A stretch of DNA of 22,232 nt from an uncultured bacterium (GCA_905215045.1 CAJMOO010000030.1:1-22232), one strand, 5' to 3'; positions 1-7,732 are shown, counted from the first letter of the stretch. The notes: generated by a model not told the origin, from the sequence alone. Program-made: numbers and translations.

Positions 1-565
1 GTGTATGTTTCGACGGTTTTCCAAAGAATTCTGGAAATCTTCCCGTTGAAGCCTCAATTAATTTTGCCATGGAACCACAGTCTGGAATAAATGTTCCACC
101 TTCCATCGGGCAGTTCCAGTCTGGATTGATTCCAAAGTATGTACAGCCATTTCGGATATAATGACATGCTTTGGAAAGCTTTTCATAAGTTAAGGTTGTA
201 TCGAATCCTAAGACTACGATATCTGGATCTTCGTCTGTCAGGTTCATATCAAAATATTGAAATTCCTGGATCAGGGATGGGGTCCCTAGCACATAAATAC
301 TCTTTCCATCGTAATGTTCTTTAAGATATTTGATGATCACATGACTTGAGATCATCATCTGATCTTTCTTGATTGGTATCCCAAGCTTCCCAAGTTTCTC
401 AATATAAGCCCGCTGGCTTTTTGATGAATTATTGGTAAAGAAATAATATTCTCTTCCAGTTTTCTCGACTTTCTTTAAAAAATCTTTGGTGAATGGGAAT
501 AGTTCATTCCCAAGATAGATCGTTCCATCCATATCAAGGATAAAACATTTGATTTTTTCAAACAT
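1..565 (-). CDS. HAD-IIA family sugar-phosphate phosphatase, NagD/AraL-like (3' end beyond window)
   Basis: Read on the minus strand the frame is open from ATG at 565 to the window edge, 188 codons without a stop. It begins MFEKIKCFILDMDGTIYLG, with the HAD nucleophile motif DxDGT at residues 11-15, motif II FFTNN at 42-46 and a HAD-IIA-type FGKPS near residue 181. The order fits the NagD/AraL/pNPPase branch of cytoplasmic Mg-dependent phosphatases, whose members are usually 250-275 residues, so about a quarter to a third is missing off the edge. The ribosome binding site GGAGG overlaps the stop codon of the upstream AraM-like gene (11-bp gap), so the two are translationally linked. In Bacillus subtilis araL (HAD-IIA) and araM are also adjacent, which supports the AraL-like reading. 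The substrate is unknown; sugar-phosphate or glycerol-phosphate dephosphorylation is inference. Confidence 0.85.
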   Translation of the reverse strand, partial: MFEKIKCFILDMDGTIYLGNELFPFTKDFLKKVEKTGREYYFFTNNSSKSQRAYIEKLGKLGIPIKKDQMMISSHVIIKYLKEHYDGKSIYVLGTPSLIQEFQYFDMNLTDEDPDIVVLGFDTTLTYEKLSKACHYIRNGCTYFGINPDWNCPMEGGTFIPDCGSMAKLIEASTGRFPEFFGKPSKHT

Positions 566-576
566 GAGCTGCCCTC

Positions 577-1866
577 CTATTTGATCACATCATCATAAAA
601 ATCATAGAATTTCAGAATTCTCATAAATGTGATACGGTCACGGATATATGGTGCAACTCTTGCTGTTTTTTCTTTCATATCCGGTGTAAATCCGATGTCT
701 TCTAAGCTTTTTACTCCATGTACTTTCTCTAACATTGCAACAATCTCATCTGCTTTTGGAATCTCTTCTATGATCCTGATGATCTCTTCTGTTTTTTCTC
801 TTAATACTTTTGGATCGATCAGATCTAACAGATTTGGATCATTTGTCTTTTTAATGCTTTCGCATAATTCTTTATTGGTAAATGTCTTTTCGATCAGGTC
901 TGTCTCAATATCCACATGATCTTTTACCTTGAAGTTGCCCTCTTTTAAATATTTTACTGCTTCATGGTAGATGTCACTTACCTGGATCAGTCCGACTCCT
1001 ACTTTCTCTCCATGGTATGCATCGATCTCATCATTGATCACGGCCATCTCCCAGAAATGTGCCATATGATGCTCTGCTCCGGATGCGGGACGGGAATGTC
1101 CTGTCATCTGCATGGCAAGTCCTGATAATAATAATCCATACATCAATTCTTCATATGCGTTGATATCTCTGTTACTTAATCCGTCTAAGGATTCTTTTAA
1201 TTTATCCAGTGCATCATATTCCATCTCACAGATACGGTCACAGATATATTCTCCATCCAGAATATTTGTGATCTTCCAGTCTGCAAGGGCCGTGTATTTT
1301 CCTAACAGATCTCCGACTCCGGATGCTGTCAGTCTCATTGGTGCATCTGTAATGATACGGCTGTCTGCAACGACTAAAATAGGCGATTCTGCGATCATGC
1401 TCTTCTTAAATCCATACCATGACATAGCTGCAACTGTAGATACATAACCATCTACACTGGCTGCGGTTGGAACTGAGATAAATGGAATCTTTCTTTCATA
1501 TGCATTATATCTTGTCAGATCATGAACTGTTCCTGATCCGACTGCGATCATACAGTCTACTTCTTTAATCGGATCTAATTGTTCTTTGACTTTTGCTACT
1601 CCGATCTCGTTTGCATGAAGATTTTCTGGGTCTAATTTGATCACAGAAATTCCATTTAATAATTTTTCTACTTCTTTCCCTGCTGCTTCGTAGGTATTGT
1701 CATCACATACCATAACAAGATGTTTATACTGATTGTATGGTTCTTTGTTTAAGATTTCTGGAAGTTTTTTTAATGCTCCTTCTTCTAAGATTACGTCATC
1801 TACAACTAATTGGTGGTTTCTGCCACAACTGCATTTTCCTGTGAATTCTTTGATATTGATTTTCAT
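577..1866 (-). CDS. araM: sn-glycerol-1-phosphate dehydrogenase-like protein (AraM family)
   Basis: A 429-residue member of the iron-alcohol/glycerol dehydrogenase fold. The nucleotide-binding motif GSGTVHD is at about 109-115. Candidate metal ligands are Asp186 (in GVGDLLGKY), a His in GAEHHMAH (266/267) and His285 (AYHGEK), with spacing like that of glycerol dehydrogenase. The N-terminal CSCGRNH motif is typical of Firmicute AraM proteins. Family members reduce dihydroxyacetone phosphate to sn-glycerol 1-phosphate with NAD(P)H. I chose ATG at 1866 because AGGAAAGG lies about 9 nt upstream; a GTG three codons earlier would sit on top of that site. It follows the PRD activator by 46 bp and precedes the HAD phosphatase by 11 bp, so it is probably co-transcribed with the PTS genes. 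It may instead oxidise the polyol phosphate imported by this PTS; the sequence cannot decide. Confidence 0.85.
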   Translation of the reverse strand: MKINIKEFTGKCSCGRNHQLVVDDVILEEGALKKLPEILNKEPYNQYKHLVMVCDDNTYEAAGKEVEKLLNGISVIKLDPENLHANEIGVAKVKEQLDPIKEVDCMIAVGSGTVHDLTRYNAYERKIPFISVPTAASVDGYVSTVAAMSWYGFKKSMIAESPILVVADSRIITDAPMRLTASGVGDLLGKYTALADWKITNILDGEYICDRICEMEYDALDKLKESLDGLSNRDINAYEELMYGLLLSGLAMQMTGHSRPASGAEHHMAHFWEMAVINDEIDAYHGEKVGVGLIQVSDIYHEAVKYLKEGNFKVKDHVDIETDLIEKTFTNKELCESIKKTNDPNLLDLIDPKVLREKTEEIIRIIEEIPKADEIVAMLEKVHGVKSLEDIGFTPDMKEKTARVAPYIRDRITFMRILKFYDFYDDVIK

Positions 1867-1912
1867 GTCAAACACCCTTTCCTGTCTATCTTTTATAAAA
1901 ATACATTTTCAT

Positions 1913-3958
1913 TTAAAATACCAATGAATGGTATAAAGAAACAACATTTTTCTGCTGTAAGATATCTTTCATCTTTTTTTGTGTTTTGCCTAACGCAATA
2001 ATTTCCTGGAATAACTTCAGATAATCTTTTTCTTCCGCAACTGCAAAGCAAAATACCAAATATACGATATTTCCTTCCGTAAATTCGATTCCTTCTGGGC
2101 ACATTACAAGACTTAATCCATCTTTGTAGACATGTGCCTCTTTCTTTCCTGCATGCGCTAAAGCAATTCCTTTACTGATAATAATATAATCACCATATTC
2201 TTTTACATTTTCTACTGCTTTTTTTCCGTAATCAGAACCAACACAGCCCTTTTTTTCTAAAATATCAGCTGCTTGTAAAATTCCTTGTTCCCATGTTATT
2301 TTTTCTTGTTTTATCATAATTTTTGATGGGTCTAGCATCTGTGCTAAAATACTTTTACCAGTACTTTGAATCTTCGTTTCCATCAATGCATAAACCTCAT
2401 CAAAAAACTCATCTCTCTTGCTAGCATCTAATTTTTCAAGAAAAGTCTTCATAACATCCAAAAAATTTTGTTCTACATAGCGACTTTCATTTTCTGATTT
2501 ATTTTCTTTTCTACCTAATAAAAATGCAATATTCTGTATCGCATTAATATCATTCATTGTTAGCTGTGCCTGCACTTTTACGCATGGGACACTTTCTGAT
2601 CTTACGTTTACCGTTGAGATCACAAAATCAATCTTATTGCTCTTTAAAAATTCCTCAACGTCTCTACTTGGTATCACTGCGGCAACTCTAAAGTCAAAAT
2701 AATTTTTAACCTGCGCCTCTAGATATTTTCCTGTTGCCATACTTCCTGGACATACGATCAATACTTCTAATAGATTTAAATATTCAAGATTTCGAACAAA
2801 AGCCGCGCATATATGAATCATGATTGATTCTTTCATCTCTTTTGTTAATGGATATCCTAAATATCTCTCTAAAATAATACTGTTTTTTTCAATTGTTTTT
2901 TCTAAAATTTCTTTTGGAATCGGAAGTTCATCGCTTAAAGGCATCTCAAAATCATAATCTTCCCAATTTTTTAATGTCCTTATATGTTCTAACAGAGATT
3001 CGATCAAAACCGTATCACTCTGAAGACTACATTCTATGTCTTCTCCGACCATTTGCAGAAAATATACTATGATTCCATATAATTCAACATCATTGATTTC
3101 TTTTTGTTCTGAACTTATATTAAAATCATGTTGTTTCATATATCGTCCAAAATCTTTTACATCATTTTTATTGATGCTGACTTCATATTTGTCTGCAAAC
3201 CAATTTAAAAGATTATCACTTGCTGTATCTCCAGTTAATTTTTCCACTGTTCTTCTTTTCTTATTTATCTTTCTATTTAATATAACAAACAGATAAATTG
3301 AAACATAAGAAAATACTCGATCAGACACCAACATATGTTGCTGTTCCATATATTCTCTCAGATCCTCTTTTATCATTTCCAGAGGAATCTTCATACCTAA
3401 TTTTCTTTGAATCAGTTGATGAAAAAAACTTTTTTCCATATAATCATCTTCAAGATCATGAAAAATCTGCATTAAAAGATTATTTCTGTCTTTTTGATCA
3501 CATTCAATCTTTATTCCTTTACTACTTTTCATCAAAACATTTACATTAAATGCCAAGCAATAATCTTTTACGGTTTCAAAATCATTTAAGATTGTATTTC
3601 TACTAACATTTAATTTCTTTGCAAGATTTTGCATTGTTATATAGTCTTGACTCATCAGCAACTCTGCAATGATGTAAATCTGTCTTTCTTCTCTTGACAT
3701 TTTGTACGAATAAGTATCCATATGATTCAATCGATCTTGAATTTTCATGATATCTTTTTCCAGAAGGATCAGCTTTTCTTTTTCATTTAATTTTGTTGGA
3801 GACATTTTTGCTTCCAACAAGAAATCATTAATTTCATTTACATCTGTTCTTAGTGTTTTTAATGATATCCTATATGTTGTGATGAGTTTCTTTACTTCCA
3901 TACTTTTTGAATTACTTAAAATCAGCTTCTCAAGAATTTCTGTACTTCTCTTTCTCAT
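1913..3958 (-). CDS. PRD-containing transcriptional activator of a PTS operon (BglG/LicR/ManR type)
   Basis: A 681-residue regulator with the standard modular layout. An N-terminal winged-helix region spans roughly 1-65 and a second helix-turn-helix about 105-131. Two PTS-regulation domains follow at about 165-390 (PRD2 includes His382 in IMIHICAAF). An EIIB-Gat-like domain at about 395-485 carries Cys403 (IVCPGSMATG), and a C-terminal EIIA-like domain at about 530-660 has candidate phospho-His602 (IALAHAGKK). Proteins of this type activate their PTS operon when phosphorylated by HPr and dephosphorylated by the cognate EII. It lies inside the operon it probably controls, 18 bp after the EIIA stop, with AGGAG about 7 nt before the ATG. 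At the usual first PRD1 histidine a Tyr (about residue 222, SIYLFVILNR) is seen instead. Two DNA-binding domains favour a DNA-binding activator over an RNA antiterminator. Confidence 0.9.
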   Translation of the reverse strand: MRKRSTEILEKLILSNSKSMEVKKLITTYRISLKTLRTDVNEINDFLLEAKMSPTKLNEKEKLILLEKDIMKIQDRLNHMDTYSYKMSREERQIYIIAELLMSQDYITMQNLAKKLNVSRNTILNDFETVKDYCLAFNVNVLMKSSKGIKIECDQKDRNNLLMQIFHDLEDDYMEKSFFHQLIQRKLGMKIPLEMIKEDLREYMEQQHMLVSDRVFSYVSIYLFVILNRKINKKRRTVEKLTGDTASDNLLNWFADKYEVSINKNDVKDFGRYMKQHDFNISSEQKEINDVELYGIIVYFLQMVGEDIECSLQSDTVLIESLLEHIRTLKNWEDYDFEMPLSDELPIPKEILEKTIEKNSIILERYLGYPLTKEMKESIMIHICAAFVRNLEYLNLLEVLIVCPGSMATGKYLEAQVKNYFDFRVAAVIPSRDVEEFLKSNKIDFVISTVNVRSESVPCVKVQAQLTMNDINAIQNIAFLLGRKENKSENESRYVEQNFLDVMKTFLEKLDASKRDEFFDEVYALMETKIQSTGKSILAQMLDPSKIMIKQEKITWEQGILQAADILEKKGCVGSDYGKKAVENVKEYGDYIIISKGIALAHAGKKEAHVYKDGLSLVMCPEGIEFTEGNIVYLVFCFAVAEEKDYLKLFQEIIALGKTQKKMKDILQQKNVVSLYHSLVF

Positions 3959-3976
3959 AAATGTCTCCTATGTATG

Positions 3977-4423
3977 TCATCCTAACTGTTCCTGCAAATA
4001 CTGAGGAATTTCATTTAATTCTTTTGTCATGCAGTTTTCAACGACTTCTTTATTCATAACAGCTTGCATTAATGTCTGTAAAAATTCCAAATGTTGATCG
4101 CCATCTTTAATCGCTAAATTAAAAACTGCTGTCGTTTCTATACTTTCCTCGTCTGAATCCATTCTATAAAACGTTACTGGATTTTTCAATCTTAGAAAGC
4201 ATACGCAATTATCTTTAATTCCTTCTACTTTACTATGTGGAATCGCAACAGGGACTTCACTTGGAAGTCCTGTTGGATATTCTTTTTCACGTTCAATACA
4301 CGCATTCATAAAAGTTTCGTCTGCATATCCGGCATCTGCTATTGCCTGTCCACAAAGCCTGATCGCTTCTTCCCAGTCCTTTGCTTCTCCCTCGATTGCC
4401 AGATAATGATTTGTGTGTCCCAT
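3977..4423 (-). CDS. PTS sugar transporter subunit IIA (fructose/galactitol type)
   Basis: A 148-residue cytoplasmic EIIA domain of the PTS_EIIA_2 (fructose/mannitol/Ntr) fold. The phosphoacceptor is His63 within VPVAIPHSK, the characteristic motif. It takes phosphate from HPr and passes it to the EIIB encoded two genes upstream. I place the start at ATG 4423 (MGHTNHYLAIEG) because AGGAGG lies 9 nt before it; a longer frame from TTG at 4444 would overlap the EIIC stop and lacks its own site. The gene begins 13 bp after the EIIC stop codon, and the activator follows after 18 bp. Length and motif are typical for single-domain EIIA-Gat proteins. The sugar cannot be read from this subunit. Confidence 0.92.
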   Translation of the reverse strand: MGHTNHYLAIEGEAKDWEEAIRLCGQAIADAGYADETFMNACIEREKEYPTGLPSEVPVAIPHSKVEGIKDNCVCFLRLKNPVTFYRMDSDEESIETTAVFNLAIKDGDQHLEFLQTLMQAVMNKEVVENCMTKELNEIPQYLQEQLG

Positions 4424-4436
4424 AAGTTTAAGCCTC

Positions 4437-5693
4437 CTATCCAATGATTCTATGGATGAATCCGATCAGGATACAAATTGGGTTCTGTCCAAAAAATCCA
4501 TCTGTTACCATTCCACTGATATGTACACCTGTTGTCTTCATCATTAATGTTGCTTCTGGTGCAAAGAAGTTTGTTAAGAATGTTACTAAGAATAAACATA
4601 AAATTGTTGTTACAATACTACGGAATAAATTTCCTTTACTTGCCATAACACACATTGGTGTTACATAACATACAATTGTTAATAATCCGATTGGGAAATA
4701 TGTCATGTTTGGAATGATAAATGCCATTAAGATAACACATGGGATTGCAATAACTGTTGATGTGATACAGCAAGGATCTCCTAATCCTAAAGCGATATCC
4801 ATTCCGATGTAAATTTCTGCATCATCACCCATTTTACTCTTCATATAAGCACTTGCAGCATTTCCTAAAGCTGTAAGACCTTCCATCATAACTGTTACCA
4901 TTCTTGGGATTAAGATCAATACTGCTGAAACTCCCATACCAATTGATAATGTTGTTCCGATATCCTGTTTTGTAATGATTCCTAGTAATACACCTACAAC
5001 AACACCGATGACTGCTGGATCTCCAAAAAATCCTAATTTAGATTCAATCTTATCCATATTAACATCGATTTTATTTAATCCTGGGATGCAGTCAATAATC
5101 TTATTAAATAATGTTGCTAATGGGAATGTTGTTCCGATATAAGATAATGTAGAACATGTTGTTCCTTCTAGTCCGAAAAATTCCTGCCATGGTTTTGCAA
5201 CAATCTGTCCAATGAATAAAGCTAAAACAGATGATGCTAATGTTACGATGACTCCTACTGCAATGCTATCTGTTAATGCATATGCCATTGCTCCTGGAAT
5301 GATAAAATGGATATAGTTCCAAATATCTACGTTCATAACTTTTGTCCATTTTAATTTCAGTAAGATCAAGTTCACGATAACAATCAACGGCAATACAATT
5401 GGTGCAAACGGTACAGACCATGATGCAGCTCCTACTGCTGCGAATCCTAAGTCTGTTGTTGTAAATCCGCTACCCATTGTCTGATAATATTTAATAACTG
5501 GTTGAATACTTGTTGTCAATAAGTTAACAACTAAGCAAAGACCTTGAAATCCGATTCCTACCATCAATCCTGATTTGATTGCCTGTCCAAGTTTCATTCT
5601 GAAGAACAGACCAATGATGATCAATACGATTGGCAGCATAACCGCTGCTCCTAAATCTACAATTCCTTTAAAAAAGCTAAATACAGCATCCAT
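4437..5693 (-). CDS. PTS transporter subunit IIC, galactitol family
   Basis: A 418-residue integral membrane permease with about ten hydrophobic segments, starting MDAVFSFFKGIVDLGAAVML. The N-terminal region followed by a Gly/Gln stretch (SGLMVGIGFQG at about 41-51) and the central FFGDPAVIGVVVG are typical of the EIIC-Gat family (galactitol, arabitol and related polyols). It forms the sugar-translocating channel and is phosphorylated through the EIIB and EIIA encoded on either side. GGAGG lies 7 nt upstream of the ATG. The gap to EIIB is 25 bp and to EIIA 13 bp, so these three form one transcription unit. A polyol or pentitol substrate is inference from the family and from the AraM/AraL-like partners downstream. 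Confidence 0.92.
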   Translation of the reverse strand: MDAVFSFFKGIVDLGAAVMLPIVLIIIGLFFRMKLGQAIKSGLMVGIGFQGLCLVVNLLTTSIQPVIKYYQTMGSGFTTTDLGFAAVGAASWSVPFAPIVLPLIVIVNLILLKLKWTKVMNVDIWNYIHFIIPGAMAYALTDSIAVGVIVTLASSVLALFIGQIVAKPWQEFFGLEGTTCSTLSYIGTTFPLATLFNKIIDCIPGLNKIDVNMDKIESKLGFFGDPAVIGVVVGVLLGIITKQDIGTTLSIGMGVSAVLILIPRMVTVMMEGLTALGNAASAYMKSKMGDDAEIYIGMDIALGLGDPCCITSTVIAIPCVILMAFIIPNMTYFPIGLLTIVCYVTPMCVMASKGNLFRSIVTTILCLFLVTFLTNFFAPEATLMMKTTGVHISGMVTDGFFGQNPICILIGFIHRIIG

Positions 5694-5718
5694 TTTTATT
5701 CCTCCTATTTATTTGATC

Positions 5719-6018
5719 TTATTCTCCAAGAATTTTATGACATTCATCAATGATACTCTGTTTAATCTTGCCTTCATTGATTCCTGAAATCAGACCAAAT
5801 ACACTAATGCAAGGTTTTTCTAATGGTTTTCTGTAATTTGTTGTTGTTAAGATTAAATCTACATCATTTTGTTTTAAAGGAATCTCACTCATGCTTCCTT
5901 TTAAAATTTTTCCTGGGATGTTAGCATCTGCCAAAATCTTTTTTACTGCTTCCTGTGCTACTGTTGATGTTGCTACTCCACTTCCACATGCTACTAAGAT
6001 TTTTACTTCATTTGCCAT
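5719..6018 (-). CDS. PTS sugar transporter subunit IIB, galactitol type
   Basis: A 99-residue soluble EIIB domain beginning MANEVKILVACGSGVATST. Cys11 in the ACGSGVATS loop is the phosphocysteine expected for EIIB-Gat/lactose-cellobiose folds. It relays phosphate from EIIA to the sugar in the EIIC channel. It is the first gene of the operon, with GGAGG 9 nt before its ATG and an AT-rich regulatory region upstream. The order IIB-IIC-IIA-activator resembles many Firmicute gat-like operons. Confidence 0.92.
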   Translation of the reverse strand: MANEVKILVACGSGVATSTVAQEAVKKILADANIPGKILKGSMSEIPLKQNDVDLILTTTNYRKPLEKPCISVFGLISGINEGKIKQSIIDECHKILGE

Positions 6019-6068
6019 AATTTTTATCCTCCAAATATTTCTCTGTTGGTTGTATTTCGATTCGCTAC

Positions 6069-6097
6069 TAATTCATGAATTAACTTATGCTATTATA
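6069..6097 (-). promoter_or_regulatory. Candidate PTS operon promoter with palindromic operator
   Basis: On the minus strand a perfect -10 hexamer TATAAT (6092-6097) stands about 75 nt before the EIIB start codon. I see no good -35 at 17 bp, which would suit an activator-dependent promoter. Just downstream, near the expected transcription start, is a perfect 14-bp palindrome TAATTCATGAATTA (6069-6082). Whether the PRD regulator binds it is inference. Confidence 0.4.
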
Positions 6098-6265
6098 ATA
6101 TATCTGACAAAAAAATCATTCAAGCCAAGTTTTCGTTTGTCTATTTTACTCAAAATGTGCTAAGTCAAATTCAGTTCTTGTACAAAATACTCATTTTTTG
6201 CTAATGAAATATCTGGATTTATATAATTTTAGCCAAATGATAAACCTTATATAAATTAATGCTGT

Positions 6266-6312
6266 AAAACAAAAAGAACACGAAACTAGTAGTAATCGTT
6301 CCGTGTTCTTTT
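6266..6312 (-). terminator. Rho-independent terminator of the aldolase-like relic
   Basis: An 11-bp perfect stem (6272-6282 with 6302-6312, arm sequence AAAAGAACACG) encloses a 19-nt loop. On the minus strand it is followed by a T-rich run (TTTTTGTTTT). It lies 5 bp beyond the stop codon of the relic reading frame at 6317, as expected for that gene's original terminator. Confidence 0.75.
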
Positions 6313-6316
6313 CGTA

Positions 6317-6565
6317 TTATAACATTTTTGTAATCTCAGAGAGATCTTCTAAGATCACAATATCTACATCATCCTGTTTTGACTGAATTTTTGACATTGT
6401 ACTTTTAACGATCTTTACAGGAATTCCTGCTACTTGTTTGTCACCTTCCATGACTAAGATCATATCTTCATTTAAAAGTGCTTTTCTTATACCAGAAGAT
6501 GTAATATATAACTGGTTTGTCTCACGATCAAGAATTGATAAATTTCCTTCAAGTGTATTATTTCT
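6317..6565 (-). pseudogene. 5'-truncated class II aldolase/adducin-like gene remnant
   Basis: The minus-strand frame is open for 82 codons up to TAA at 6317-6319, but has no ATG near its 5' end and is closed upstream by TAA at 6566-6568. The translation contains GNLSILDRETNQLYITSSGI followed by a NEDMILVMEGD segment. This matches the N-terminal pattern of class II aldolases and ribulose-phosphate epimerases (GN-S-D--T---ITPSG, then EDLVVVD-DG). About the first 25-30 residues of such a protein and all of the C-terminal metal-ligand half are missing. The last 35 codons still look coding but do not match what I expect of the family. A terminator directly follows. It may once have served the neighbouring PTS/AraM pathway. 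It could also be an unrelated small gene. Confidence 0.45.
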
Positions 6566-6617
6566 TTATCTCGTCATTTATGCTGACTCAAATTTTATTA
6601 TTTTTTAGATTTATTGC

Positions 6618-6671
6618 TATTTACATTTTTTGTAAATACATTATAATATTATAAAATTGTAAAATATTTAC
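6618..6671 (+). promoter_or_regulatory. Promoter and inverted repeats upstream of the Rpn nuclease gene
   Basis: A -35-like TTTACA (6620-6625) and a perfect TATAAT (6642-6647) are 16 bp apart. The -35 lies in an inverted repeat TATTTACA-N5-TGTAAATA (6618-6638). A second related dyad GTAAA-N3-TTTAC (6659-6671) falls in the early transcript. Repeated TGTAAA half-sites over the promoter suggest a bound regulator, not identified. Confidence 0.5.
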
Positions 6672-6748
6672 TTTTATTTTATAACTCAGTTCTTATAAAT
6701 CTATACACATTGTCTATTTCTATCATATCTAACACAGGAGGATTATCT

Positions 6749-7729
6749 ATGGCTAAAACTGACGAACTTATGAAAAAATTATTTAAACATAAAGAAATAT
6801 TCGCTGATCTCTTTAATGCAACTTTATTTAATGGAAAACAAATTATAAAGGCTGAAAAATTAGCCGAACTCAATACTGAAAATATTCATGTTGATGAATC
6901 TATTTCTAGCAATGTAAATCCATCAATTCTTAAACGCTATCGTGATCTTTGCATGCGTCAAGATGACAGTGTCTTACAAATCATACTAGGATGTGAAAAT
7001 CAGAGTGAGATTGATTATTCTATGCCAATTCGCACTATGCTCTATGATGCTTTAAAATACACTGAACAACAAAACAACTTAGAACTCAGGAAGCGAAAAG
7101 ATGGAACATACTATCATTCTAAATTAAGAAAAGATGATAAAGTTCTTCCTGTATTAACTCTTATTTTTTATTATAGTGATAAAGAATGGACTGCTGGAAA
7201 ATGTATTCATGATCTTATTAAATGGCCAGAAGAACCTGAAATCAAATCCATTGTTCCAAATTATAAATTGAATTTGTTATGGGCTTATCAAATAAACAAT
7301 ATTGACAAGTACAAAAGCGATTTACAGTATATTCTCTCCATGCTAAAATATAAGGAAGAAGAAAAATCTTTAAAACAATACATTTCTGACAATAATGATA
7401 AAATACAAAATATGAATCAAGACAGCCACAATGTTGCTGTTGCACTACTAAATCAAAACTTACCAAAATTAATAGATAATCAGAAAGGAGATTTTCGTAT
7501 GGGGGAAAATGCATTGCAAGCAATTTATGATCGTGGTGTTAATCAAGGTGAGGTCTTACATTTGATTATGCAAATCAACAAAAAAATCCTTAACAACAAA
7601 AATTTAGATACTATTGCAAATGAATTAGAGGAAAAAAAAGAGGATATTCTTCCTATCTATACTATCATCAAAGAACATCCAGATAAATCCAAAGAACAAA
7701 TATATGCAATTTTAAAAAAAGAATCCTAA
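6749..7729 (+). CDS. Rpn family recombination-promoting nuclease / YhgA-like PD-(D/E)XK protein
   Basis: A 326-residue protein of the Rpn (YhgA-like, often called putative transposase) family. The N-terminal two thirds form a PD-(D/E)XK nuclease. I see the opening helix with FADLFN (18-23), an acidic residue at RYRD (Asp66) and the family Glu-x-Gln at GCENQ (Glu83, Gln85), then a conserved RTMLYDALKY helix. The C-terminal part, from residue 251, is helical and charged. Start ATG 6749 is chosen for AGGAGG 7 nt upstream; an earlier in-frame ATG at 6710 has no such site. Rpn proteins of E. coli are DNA endonucleases that promote recombination and act in phage defence. The gene is flanked by an aldolase relic and a bidirectional terminator and is visibly more AT-rich than its neighbours, which suggests horizontal transfer. 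Confidence 0.85.
   Translation: MAKTDELMKKLFKHKEIFADLFNATLFNGKQIIKAEKLAELNTENIHVDESISSNVNPSILKRYRDLCMRQDDSVLQIILGCENQSEIDYSMPIRTMLYDALKYTEQQNNLELRKRKDGTYYHSKLRKDDKVLPVLTLIFYYSDKEWTAGKCIHDLIKWPEEPEIKSIVPNYKLNLLWAYQINNIDKYKSDLQYILSMLKYKEEEKSLKQYISDNNDKIQNMNQDSHNVAVALLNQNLPKLIDNQKGDFRMGENALQAIYDRGVNQGEVLHLIMQINKKILNNKNLDTIANELEEKKEDILPIYTIIKEHPDKSKEQIYAILKKES
7499..7729 (+). CDS. Candidate intragenic small protein (RpnS-like) from an internal in-frame start
   Basis: Codon 251 of the Rpn gene is ATG (7499-7501), preceded at exactly 8 nt by AAGGAG (7485-7490). That is the same spacing and strength as the true start sites elsewhere in this window. Initiation here would give a 76-residue protein (MGENALQAIYDRG...) identical to the nuclease C-terminus. 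In E. coli Rpn loci such a short C-terminal product, translated from within the gene, binds the full-length nuclease and blocks its toxicity. The internal site is seen in the sequence; the antitoxin role here is inferred by analogy. Confidence 0.6.
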   Translation: MGENALQAIYDRGVNQGEVLHLIMQINKKILNNKNLDTIANELEEKKEDILPIYTIIKEHPDKSKEQIYAILKKES

Positions 7730-7732
7730 TAT

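Larger units (their letters stand above)
6019..6748. other. 730-bp AT-rich intergenic region between the PTS operon and the Rpn gene
   Basis: This stretch holds no intact gene. From left to right it contains the EIIB leader and candidate promoter (6069-6097), about 150 bp without recognisable structure, a minus-strand terminator (6266-6312), a class II aldolase-like relic (6317-6565), and the Rpn promoter with inverted repeats (6618-6671) leading into the Rpn ribosome binding site at 6736-6741. Confidence 0.7.

Noticed and set aside
4424..4444. Longer EIIA starting at TTG 4444
   Set aside because: The extension overlaps the EIIC stop and contains the AGGAGG that correctly positions ATG 4423.
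6100..6135. Sigma-54 promoter (TGGC on the minus strand upstream of EIIB)
   Set aside because: TGGC is present but the GC element of the -12 box is not, and the activator lacks an AAA+ domain.
6749..7729. A true insertion sequence transposase
   Set aside because: Although Rpn proteins are often labelled transposase, I see no terminal inverted repeats or target duplication around the gene; the repeats upstream lie within its promoter.
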